From Pontibacter kalidii (GTDB lineage: Bacteria; Bacteroidota; Bacteroidia; Cytophagales; Hymenobacteraceae): a stretch of DNA of 64,000 nt. Below are positions 27,133 through 33,652 of the stretch, piece after piece; the first letter of the stretch is position 1; every line of letters starts with the position of its first letter. The notes beneath the pieces were generated by a model. That model was not told the origin of the DNA. It made no database searches and saw nothing but the letters and a program-made list of their open reading frames with translations. A program made the position numbers and the translations under genes. The stretch covers positions 1,676,501-1,740,500 of the forward strand of contig NZ_CP111079.1 of assembly GCF_026278245.1 (NCBI RefSeq), written 5' to 3'.

Positions 27133-27170
27133 AAAGGGGCGGCAGGATATTTTCTGCCGCCCCTTTTTTG
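27133..27170 (+). terminator. intrinsic terminator after the FKBP gene
   Basis: AAAGGGGCGGCAG and CTGCCGCCCCTTT form a 13-bp perfect stem with an 8-nt loop and a T run. It is probably bidirectional, also ending the Gfo/Idh gene at 27178. Confidence 0.88.
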
Positions 27171-27177
27171 TTGCCGC

Positions 27178-28353
27178 TCACAGCTTTAGCTCCACCCGCT
27201 CGCCGGTTTCGGCAGCCTGGTAAATTGCCTCCAGAATCTGCACATCCCGAAGTCCCATTTCGCCCGGCACCCGCGTTTCCTTGTTTTCCAGTATGCAGCG
27301 GGCGAAATCGTCCATTTGCCGGGCTTGCTGATTTACCTGGGGCAGCTCCATAGAGCCCTCGCTCGTTTCGCCTTTTATGCCGGAGTAGCTGTAGGCTGGC
27401 TCCAGCCGCCACCACCCTTTTTCAGCTTTGGCCGATAAAAGCCCTTCGTTTTGGTTGTAACTGGTACGGCAATTGGCCCTGGCGCCACCAGGGAACTCTA
27501 ACTGCCAGTTAATAGACTGCTCCACTTCATCAAAATATTCCGGCCTGGTTACATTGCCATACTTTGCCGTCACTGCCACCGGGTTCTCCCCCATCGTATA
27601 AATTGCTCCCTGCACACAGTAGATGCCCAGGTCCATCAAGGGCCCGCCCCCAGCCAGTTCTTTGTCTAAGCGCCAAGCATTTGGATCGCCGCTGAACACA
27701 AAACTGTCAGCTGCCTCTATCTCCTGCACCGGCCCATAAATTTGCTGCTGCCCCAGCTCCATTACCCGCTGGTTGTGCGGCTCGAAGTGCAGGCGGTACC
27801 CGATGGAGAGGCGCACGTTATTTTCTTGACAGGCCTGTAGCATACGCCGGCAATCTTCGGCAGAGGTAGCCATGGGTTTCTCGGAAATAAGGTGCTTTCG
27901 AGCTTTGGCTCCCCGGATGGTATATTCCGCATGCATACCATTGGGCAGCACGATGTAAATAATGTCGATGTCCGGGTTATCGGCAATCTGGTCGTAGGTG
28001 TCGTAGGAATAGATGTTCTTGTCCGGGAGGTTATACTTGCGCTTCCACTCCGCTGCTTTAGCGGGGGTGCCGGTAACGATGCCAGCCAGGTAACAATGCT
28101 CGGTTTCCTGTAGCGCCGGCGCCAATTGATGGGTGGCGTATCTGCCCAGGCCTACTAAGGCTATTCCCAGTTTTTGCTGCTGTTGCTGCCCTGTCTGCTG
28201 CGTCTGGGTTGCTGCTTTTTCTGAGCCGGAAGACTGGCAGGAGGCGGCAAAGGAAGCCAGCGGAACGCCCACGGCGGTCGCACCAAAGGCTAACGAGAGG
28301 TCTTTGAGGAACCTGCGGCGGTTATGCCGGAAGAAAAAATTAGTTTGTATCAT
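27178..28353 (-). CDS. Tat-exported Gfo/Idh/MocA oxidoreductase
   Basis: This is a 391-residue NAD(P)-dependent oxidoreductase resembling glucose-fructose oxidoreductase. The N-terminus has a twin-arginine signal (HNRRRFLKDLSLAFGATAVG), so the folded, cofactor-loaded enzyme is exported to the periplasm; a Cys near residue 34 follows and could be a lipidation site. The Rossmann motif GIALVGLGRYATHQLAPAL is at about 63-81, EKPMATSAEDCRRML near 150, and the conserved GGGPLMDLGIYCVQGA near 235. Substrate unknown, probably a sugar. It is the second Gfo/Idh enzyme in the window and differs from the cytosolic one at 11237 by its export signal. Confidence 0.92.
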   Translation of the reverse strand: MIQTNFFFRHNRRRFLKDLSLAFGATAVGVPLASFAASCQSSGSEKAATQTQQTGQQQQQKLGIALVGLGRYATHQLAPALQETEHCYLAGIVTGTPAKAAEWKRKYNLPDKNIYSYDTYDQIADNPDIDIIYIVLPNGMHAEYTIRGAKARKHLISEKPMATSAEDCRRMLQACQENNVRLSIGYRLHFEPHNQRVMELGQQQIYGPVQEIEAADSFVFSGDPNAWRLDKELAGGGPLMDLGIYCVQGAIYTMGENPVAVTAKYGNVTRPEYFDEVEQSINWQLEFPGGARANCRTSYNQNEGLLSAKAEKGWWRLEPAYSYSGIKGETSEGSMELPQVNQQARQMDDFARCILENKETRVPGEMGLRDVQILEAIYQAAETGERVELKL

Positions 28354-28379
28354 AGGGATGCGCGGCTTGGTTTATACTT

Positions 28380-28396
28380 TATACTTCTAAAGTATA
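28380..28396. repeat. head-to-head TATACTT/AAGTATA pair
   Basis: TATACTT, a 3-nt spacer (CTA) and AAGTATA form a perfect hairpin, with a third copy directly upstream at 28373-28379. It lies between the stop of the ACP phosphodiesterase gene and the start of the Tat-exported oxidoreductase. Confidence 0.8.
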
Positions 28397-28427
28397 AGTA
28401 CAAGAGGCTAAAAGGTTTAGCCAGCCA

Positions 28428-29012
28428 TTACAACTGCTCCCTCACACTGGCCACGTACCGCTCCAGTTCCGGAAAGAAAAGCCGGAAGTCGGCCAGGTAT
28501 AACGCATACTGCTCCACGAGCTCCTCGGCGGCCGTTTCCATTCCAGAGGCAAAGGTGGTGCGGCGGCTCATGCCCTGCAGCGCCTGGGCTATCCCTTCCA
28601 CCTCCGCATAAGACTCCAGCCAGTTCTGCCGCTGCATATACCCGAACAGGTTTTGCACACGCGGCGGCAGCACGTGGTGGTGCTGTTCGATCAGGCTGTA
28701 AGCTCGCTGTACAAAATCAGGCAGGGGCTCACTGGCGTAGTTGCTGAAATTACGGGCCAGGAAATGATCGAAGTACATGTCAGCGACCACCGGCGCGTAC
28801 TTTCTGTATTTCGGGCGGAGCCGAGCTTTCGTCTCGGCCACCACCGGGTGGGTATCGGTGTACGTATCGATGAGGCGGTGCAGGCGGATGCCTTTGGCAA
28901 TGCCCGGGGCGTAGCGTTCGGCCTGCCGTCCCTTCACGGCATCCGCCATAAAATTGCCTATGAGGAGTTCGTCGTCTGTTCCGGAAAGGTAAATGTGCGC
29001 CAGGTAGTTCAA
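28428..29012 (-). CDS. ACP phosphodiesterase (AcpH/DUF479)
   Basis: This is an acyl-carrier-protein hydrolase-like protein of 194 residues. AcpH removes the phosphopantetheine arm from ACP. The family signature MNYLAHIYLSG...LLIGNFMADAVKG, the metal-ligand segment IRLHRLIDTYTDTHP, and YAPVVADMYFDHFLARNF are all present; the HD-like His/Asp residues suit a divalent metal. Length matches the E. coli protein (193). Cytoplasmic. The start at 29012 is the family-conserved N-terminus. Family certain; enzymatic activity inferred from homology. Confidence 0.92.
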   Translation of the reverse strand: MNYLAHIYLSGTDDELLIGNFMADAVKGRQAERYAPGIAKGIRLHRLIDTYTDTHPVVAETKARLRPKYRKYAPVVADMYFDHFLARNFSNYASEPLPDFVQRAYSLIEQHHHVLPPRVQNLFGYMQRQNWLESYAEVEGIAQALQGMSRRTTFASGMETAAEELVEQYALYLADFRLFFPELERYVASVREQL

Positions 29013-29158
29013 AGGGTTGATCAGGGTTAGGTGAAAAGTATAAACCGGCTGCTGCGCCTATTGTTTTAGCGGTTCCGGGGTGGTGTTGGTTGCATCCGGC
29101 AAAGTATAAACCCTAGGCAAGAGAGCCGCGTAATCAATCACAAACAAGATATAAAGCT

Positions 29159-29659
29159 ATGCAAAACGACCCAAACACGAAGGAAAACCTCAGGAAGCTC
29201 ATAGATAAGATAAAGGACGTAAAAATTGCCATGATGACCACTGTGGATGATGATGGGACGCTGCGCAGCCGCCCCATGAAAAATCAGAAAACGGAGGCTG
29301 ACGGCGACATCTGGTTCTTTACCGGCTACGAATCAGGTAAGTCGCACGAGATAGCGCACGACGCTCATGTGAACCTGAGCTATGCCGACCCAAACGACAA
29401 CCTGTACGTTTCCATCTCGGGCAAGGCGCAGCTCCTGCGCGACCAGCAGAAGATAGACGAACTCTGGAGCTCTGACATGAAAGCCTGGTTTCCGGATGGC
29501 AAAGAAGATAAGAACATCGGCCTGATACGTGTGAGAATTGACAAAGCCGAGTACTGGGACACACCCAGCAACACAATGGTGACGCTGTTTGGCATGGCCA
29601 AGGCAGCCATTACCGGAGAGCCATCCAAGGGTGGCGAGAACAAGAAGATCAATTTATAG
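29159..29659 (+). CDS. pyridoxamine-5'-phosphate-oxidase-fold protein (general stress protein 26-like)
   Basis: This is a flavin-binding split-barrel protein of 166 residues. Recognisable are KIAMMTTVDDDGTLRSRPMKNQ (flavin contact), DIWFFTGYESGKSHEIAHDAHVNLSYAD, and YVSISGKAQLLRD, typical of the general stress protein 26 branch, which is not true PdxH. The partner substrate is unknown; F420, FMN or heme binding are reported in related groups. Cytoplasmic. A terminator hairpin follows. It stands alone, divergent from the acpH gene with about 146 bp between. Confidence 0.9.
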   Translation: MQNDPNTKENLRKLIDKIKDVKIAMMTTVDDDGTLRSRPMKNQKTEADGDIWFFTGYESGKSHEIAHDAHVNLSYADPNDNLYVSISGKAQLLRDQQKIDELWSSDMKAWFPDGKEDKNIGLIRVRIDKAEYWDTPSNTMVTLFGMAKAAITGEPSKGGENKKINL

Positions 29660-29686
29660 TATGATAAGGTAAAGAACTCTCTGCAG

Positions 29687-29717
29687 CACCTGCCGAACAT
29701 CTGGTTTGGCAGGTGTT
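29687..29717 (+). terminator. intrinsic terminator after the PPOX-fold gene
   Basis: CACCTGCCGAAC pairs with GTTTGGCAGGTG (one G-U pair) around a short loop, then TTCTTTTTT. Confidence 0.82.
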
Positions 29718-29768
29718 CTTTTTTAGAAGCAGCTAAAATACACATCTTTAGGCATCCCCCGTAGCTTT

Positions 29769-30527
29769 ATGCACGCATCCTCTCCACGCCTTACCACCCT
29801 CACCCTGTTCGGTATCCGCAGCGGCCATATCCGTTGGGGACTGGCGCAGATGGGTACCTCCGGAGCCTTACTGCAAAAGGTGCCAGGGCTGCTGTTCTTT
29901 AAATTGCTGGGCAGCGGGCATGGCAAGGGGTTCAGTATCAAGCCCAATTTCAGGAGGTATGGCCTGCTTTGCACCTGGGAGAGCGAAGCCGCCGCCGATG
30001 CCTTTCTGCATGACTCAGAATTTATCAGGGAGTATAAAGACCACACCGAAGAAGTATGGACGGTGAAGCTGCTGCCCTGGCAGTCGCATGGGTACTGGGA
30101 CGGGCAAGAGCCCTTCGCTCCCGCTCTCGTGGCAAAGTATGAAAGCGGCCCCATGGCCGTGCTGACGCGGGCAAGTATAAACTGGCGGGCCTTGCCCAGC
30201 TTCTGGCGGTTTGTGCCGAAGGCAAGTATGGCGCTGGATGCAGCAGAAGGCCTTTTGTGCTCCATTGGCCTGGGCGAGCTGCCGCTGGTGCGCCAGGCCA
30301 CTTTCAGCGTGTGGGAGTCGGTGGAGGCGATGAAAACGTATGCCTATAAAAACCCGCTGCACCAGGAGGTCATGCGCCGCACCCGCTCCGAGAACTGGTA
30401 CAGCGAGGAGCTTTTCGCCCGTTTCAAGCCCATCAGCAGCCAGGGCACCTGGAACGGAACTGATCCGCTGGAGCATGTGCTGGCGAACTTCAGCACCAGC
30501 GCATCCCTGCCAGGCCAAAAAGCATGA
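29769..30527 (+). CDS. spheroidene monooxygenase-like protein (CrtA family)
   Basis: This 252-residue protein resembles CrtA, the heme-containing carotenoid oxygenase that introduces keto groups at C2 of acyclic carotenoids. Family features are the N-terminal LTLFGIRSGHIRWGLAQMG, GFSIKPNFRRYGLLCTWESE, and the C-terminal TFSVWESVEAMKTYAYKNPLHQEVMRRTRSENWYSEELFARF, the strongest signature. Carotenoids colour many Hymenobacteraceae, but no phytoene synthase, desaturase or cyclase is near, so the gene acts alone here. The last 38 bp overlap the convergent LysE gene (its stop at 30490), an unusual tail-to-tail overlap. The substrate is not established. Confidence 0.85.
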   Translation: MHASSPRLTTLTLFGIRSGHIRWGLAQMGTSGALLQKVPGLLFFKLLGSGHGKGFSIKPNFRRYGLLCTWESEAAADAFLHDSEFIREYKDHTEEVWTVKLLPWQSHGYWDGQEPFAPALVAKYESGPMAVLTRASINWRALPSFWRFVPKASMALDAAEGLLCSIGLGELPLVRQATFSVWESVEAMKTYAYKNPLHQEVMRRTRSENWYSEELFARFKPISSQGTWNGTDPLEHVLANFSTSASLPGQKA

Positions 30528-31107
30528 TACAGACACTGCTGCCTACATTCAGAAAGCGAAGGATGTGTGGGCTTTGCAGAAATCTCCCTAAAGAAGCACC
30601 AAAGAAAGCCAGAGCAGATTGAATGATCAGGCTGCCAGCAAAAATGGCCAGCGCAAGTATAAAAACATGTCCTGCACCCGTTACCGGGGAAACCAGCTGG
30701 CCTGAGAATCCGACAAAAGCCACCACCGTCAGCGGGTTTGCCACCGTCAGCAGGTAAGTTGACAGCAGGTAGGTAAAGCCGCTTTTCTTTTTTGTCTCCG
30801 GCTGGCCCTTCTGTTTTTCTAAGGAGGGTTTCAGACTTCCCTTCAGCATCCATAGCCCGAAGACTACAAGTATGAGCGAGGTCAGAAACTTGAAGTAATA
30901 TGCATTCAGGTGAAGGTAGCCAACGATCACAGCCCCTACGGAGAAGGCCATGAGCCCATACGTAAAATCGGCGAGCGCAGCGCCTAGTCCACTCATCAGG
31001 CCGCTCCTGAGCCCTTGTGTCAGGCCACGGTTGATGATCAGAATTGCGATAGGGCCGACGGCAATGGCCAGGGTTAATCCAAAAATAAAAGCCTTTAGTG
31101 TCTCCAT
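30490..31107 (-). CDS. LysE/RhtB family amino-acid exporter
   Basis: This is a 205-residue inner-membrane transporter with about six transmembrane helices, of the LysE family that exports amino acids or related metabolites. The N-terminal FIFGLTLAIAVGPIAILIINRGLTQG contains the conserved GP motif, and SGLGAALADFTYGLMA and LTVANPLTVVAFVGF are typical. The stop lies inside the 3' end of the CrtA-like gene, so the two messages overlap by 38 bp. The start ATG is at 31107. Substrate unknown. Confidence 0.9.
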   Translation of the reverse strand: METLKAFIFGLTLAIAVGPIAILIINRGLTQGLRSGLMSGLGAALADFTYGLMAFSVGAVIVGYLHLNAYYFKFLTSLILVVFGLWMLKGSLKPSLEKQKGQPETKKKSGFTYLLSTYLLTVANPLTVVAFVGFSGQLVSPVTGAGHVFILALAIFAGSLIIQSALAFFGASLGRFLQSPHILRFLNVGSSVCIMLFGLAGMRWC

Positions 31108-31164
31108 GTTCCTCTGTTTAGTTAGAAGACGGAGCGGAACCTGAAAAGACGCAACTGCTGCTAG

Positions 31165-31887
31165 CTACGAATGATTTTTCTTCTTGAACTGCTCCATAAT
31201 GTCCTCCAGCAGATCGAGCTGCAGTTGCTGGATTTCTACCATCTGCTGGTTCTGGTGCATCAGCAGGTGGTCTATCTTTTCGTGTAGCAACCTTATTTCC
31301 AGCTCGGCCTTCAGGTTCACTTTGTAGTCGTGCTCCGAGCGGAGGCGGTCCTTAGACTCCTGCCTGTTCTGGCTCATCATGATAATAGGCGCCTGGATGG
31401 CAGCCAGGCAGGATAAAATGAGGTTGAGCAGGATAAACGGGTACGGATCGAAGGGACGGGTTGCCAGCAGGTAAACGTTTACCGCCATCCAAAGCAGAAG
31501 GAAAGAAAAAAAGAGGAGGATGAACGTCCAGCTGCCACCGAAACTGGCGATATGATCGGCCATGCGGTCGCCGAGGCTGATGCGCTCTTCCAGCTTCTCC
31601 TCCACGTTGCTCGACAGCAGCTCCTGCTGATTGATGCTTTTCACCACCTCCTCCTCCAGTTCCGTCAGTTCGCCCAGTTCCTTCCGCAGCAGCTGCTCCA
31701 GGTAAAGTTTGCGGTACTTTGCCAGCACATCTAGGGCCACATACTTTTCCTCGTCAAAGTCCGGGAAATCAGCCTTAATTAACCTGAGTAAGCTCGGGCG
31801 AATGGCCTTACCCGGCATCAGCAGATGCAGGGGCAAACGCTTTTTAGTGATCTGGCAAAAGCCGAAGGTTTCTCGGTGATGGCTCAT
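31165..31887 (-). CDS. DUF1003 family membrane protein
   Basis: This 240-residue protein matches DUF1003: an N-terminal soluble region, then a conserved block with GDRMADHIASFGGSWTFILLFFSFLLLWMAVN and PFDPYPFILLNLILSCLAAIQAPIIMMSQNRQ, giving two transmembrane helices at about 121-140 and 155-175. A charged segment KDRLRSEHDYKVNLKAELEIRLLHEKIDHLL is followed by a helical Gln/Leu-rich tail. Function is unknown, although some DUF1003 proteins are linked to ion or cyclic-nucleotide systems. The protein starts at 31887; a shorter start at Met24 is possible. About 57 bp separates it from the LysE gene. Confidence 0.88.
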   Translation of the reverse strand: MSHHRETFGFCQITKKRLPLHLLMPGKAIRPSLLRLIKADFPDFDEEKYVALDVLAKYRKLYLEQLLRKELGELTELEEEVVKSINQQELLSSNVEEKLEERISLGDRMADHIASFGGSWTFILLFFSFLLLWMAVNVYLLATRPFDPYPFILLNLILSCLAAIQAPIIMMSQNRQESKDRLRSEHDYKVNLKAELEIRLLHEKIDHLLMHQNQQMVEIQQLQLDLLEDIMEQFKKKNHS

Positions 31888-31926
31888 AACATAACCTCAG
31901 GTAGGCGGCTGGTTCCTTATACCAAT

Positions 31927-32604
31927 TTACTCGGCCGAAGGATGCTGGTCCGGGGCCAGCTGCTGCAGCACACGCTCCAGGTGCGCTTTCATGCCATCGT
32001 AAGGGCGGTAGCCCCGGCTGATGAGGTGGATGCTGGTGCCGTTGAGCAAGTATAAACTCGGGAAGGCGGTGGCCTGCAAATGGCGGGCAATCGTAAAATC
32101 CTGCTGCGTTTTCTCCTTCATTTCTTCCGAGTTATACTTTTCCAGAAAGGATTCTTCCTCCACGCCAAAGGCGGTGGCTATACTTGCCAGCACCTCCGGT
32201 TTGGTGACATCATTGTTTTTGGCATAAAAGGCGCTCTGCACCGCTCTGGCCATGTCAAACTCATGCTCCGGCTTCAGGTAACGCATGGTTACAACGGCAC
32301 GGCAACTCGGCTCTGTATCGTAGACAAAGTCCGTACGCTCAAAGAACGTATAGTCGAAAGGCTGCTCGGTTATCTTCTCCACGTCCTGCCAGTGCTGTTT
32401 GATGCCCTCTTTCATTTGCTCTTCCAAGGGTTTCTCCGTGCCGGGGCGCAGGCCCCCCATGACGAATTTAAACTGCATCTTCCCCTCCTGCTCCGCCACC
32501 AGCTGCCTGATGACTGGCGCAAAGCCATAGCACCAGGAGCACATCGGGTCCATCACGTAGATGAGGTGGATGATATCGAGTAGGTCGTGTTTCTTCTGTT
32601 CCAT
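31927..32604 (-). CDS. DsbA family protein, FrnE-like thioredoxin fold
   Basis: This 225-residue thioredoxin-fold oxidoreductase has the active-site CSWC (Cys22-Cys25) in IYVMDPMCSWCYGFAPVI and the FrnE-like helical insert (GTEKPLEEQMKEGIKQHWQDVEKITEQPFD). The late cis-Pro strand reads ATAFPSLYLLNG. It has no signal peptide, so it probably acts on cytoplasmic thiols or as an isomerase-like stress protein. The frame continues upstream to 32769, but ATG at 32604 (MEQKKHDLLD) is the sensible start, with the extension lying in repeat-bearing spacer. The next 1 kb upstream is gene-free. Confidence 0.9.
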   Translation of the reverse strand: MEQKKHDLLDIIHLIYVMDPMCSWCYGFAPVIRQLVAEQEGKMQFKFVMGGLRPGTEKPLEEQMKEGIKQHWQDVEKITEQPFDYTFFERTDFVYDTEPSCRAVVTMRYLKPEHEFDMARAVQSAFYAKNNDVTKPEVLASIATAFGVEEESFLEKYNSEEMKEKTQQDFTIARHLQATAFPSLYLLNGTSIHLISRGYRPYDGMKAHLERVLQQLAPDQHPSAE

Positions 32605-32790
32605 GGCGCAAAGGTAGGGATTTGGTGAATTTATACTTTGTTTTACGAGGATGCCGGGGTTCGTGTGTGTGTAAATGGACTTGAGTTTACGGCTCGATCG
32701 GACTTTGAGAACGGGCTGCTGCTTGCCTTCCCCGGCGCCAGCGTCCGCTTGTGCCTTTGTATGTTTCATGGCGCTAGTCCTCCGCTGGCG

Positions 32791-32938
32791 CGGGCTTGCA
32801 GCCCGTGTCTTTTTATTCGTTGGGTTTTCAACCCGACTGGCTCACAGAGCCATACTTGCTTTGGCCATACTTTATACTTGCTTCTGCTCTTTCGGATTTG
32901 CAATCCGGAAGTATAATAGCTGCGGATTTGTAATCCGC
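32791..32938. repeat. cluster of REP-like palindromes (first group)
   Basis: Four palindromes follow one another: CGGGCT-TGC-AGCCCG (32791-32805), GGGTT-TTC-AACCC (32822-32834), CGGATT-TGC-AATCCG (32893-32907) and GCGGATT-TGT-AATCCGC (32922-32938). The stem sequences differ but each stem pairs perfectly and the loops are similar 3-nt words. This is typical of structure-conserved REP elements recognised by Y1/RAYT transposases; no such gene is present in the window. Confidence 0.8.
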
Positions 32939-33079
32939 ACGAGCCATACTTTATGCTTTGCTTATACTTGCTGGCTTATACTTTCTTAGCCGCTGCTAAC
33001 CCTAACCTGAAGCAAGCTATTCTTACTAGCTGCCGTTCATCCACGGCTTTACAACCAACTTGTTCCATAGTATACTCTG

Positions 33080-33171
33080 CTCTCAGGCCCGAGAGGGCTC
33101 GTCCTTTGGCATCGCGCGGTGTACATTTCCTTTGCTTGACCTGCGGTCTCCGCAATTTCGCTGAAGCGAAA
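33080..33171. repeat. further short palindromes
   Basis: CTCTC-AGGCCC-GAGAG (33080-33095), TGCGG-TCT-CCGCA (33142-33154) and TTTCGCT-GA-AGCGAAA (33156-33171) continue the palindrome series in the same spacer. Confidence 0.65.
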
Positions 33172-33233
33172 CCGTAAATCTACAAGGCGCTCAACGGAAA
33201 GACTGGGATCAGGTTCGATAGCCGCTGCCCTTG

Positions 33234-33339
33234 CTGTCATCTCGACCTTTGGGAGAGATCTAATTAGAATTTCAGATAGATCTCTCACAGCTACGCTGGC
33301 TCTCCTCGGCTCCCGCCTCAAGAGTACTCGAGATGACAG
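33234..33339. repeat. 106-bp hairpin element with 12-bp perfect ends
   Basis: CTGTCATCTCGA at 33234-33245 is the exact complement of TCGAGATGACAG at 33328-33339. Inside, GAGAGATCTA (33253-33262) is complemented by TAGATCTCTC (33277-33286). The ends share TGTCATC with the element at 5853. It looks like a small non-autonomous repeat able to form a double cruciform. Confidence 0.75.
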
Positions 33340-33358
33340 GGAGTGTGGCAAGTACAAC

Positions 33359-33410
33359 TCCCTCCCCTGTTCTTAGGGGAGAGTTGGGGTGGGGTGAAGC
33401 GGGGCCAGGG
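33359..33410. repeat. C-rich/G-rich hairpin repeat (second copy)
   Basis: The sequence CTCCCTCCCCTGTTCTTAGG continues with GGAG, AGTTGGGGTGGGG and a G-rich tail. It shares its core with the 4985-5096 repeats downstream of addA. Confidence 0.6.
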
Positions 33411-33431
33411 GTGGGTTTATACTTTGTAGGA

Positions 33432-33447
33432 ACAGGTCGCAACCTGT
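33432..33447. repeat. ACAGGT palindrome
   Basis: ACAGGT-CGCA-ACCTGT is a 6-bp perfect palindrome with a 4-nt centre, related in design to the palindromes at 32791-32938. Confidence 0.65.
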
Positions 33448-33652
33448 CCGCCCAACGGCAGCGGCTACAGAACTTATACTTCAGCCGCGGCAACAAAAGG
33501 CTCCCCTATTTGGTCAAGGTCAGGCAGATGTAGTTGGATTCGGTACTACCTACACCAAGATTTTAAGCATTCCCCTACGAAACCATCCCACAATTAAAGA
33601 TTAACAATTATCTTAGCAGTTATAACAAGATTCAAAAGTATAGCCATACACA

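Larger units (their letters stand above)
32605..33652. other. 1-kb gene-free repeat-rich spacer
   Basis: No coding frame here looks real; the small frames have no family resemblance and run through palindromes. The spacer holds at least seven short palindromes with 2-4-nt centres (32791-33447), a hairpin element (33234-33339), a C/G-rich repeat (33359-33410) and eight or more AAGTATA/TATACTT motifs. It ends with the upstream region of leuS. Confidence 0.75.

Noticed and set aside
32638..33177. Small open frames in the spacer after the FrnE-like gene
   Set aside because: They run through palindromes and other repeats and have no protein-like pattern.
32791..33447. CRISPR array
   Set aside because: The repeats differ in sequence and there are no equal-length spacers; they are independent palindromes.
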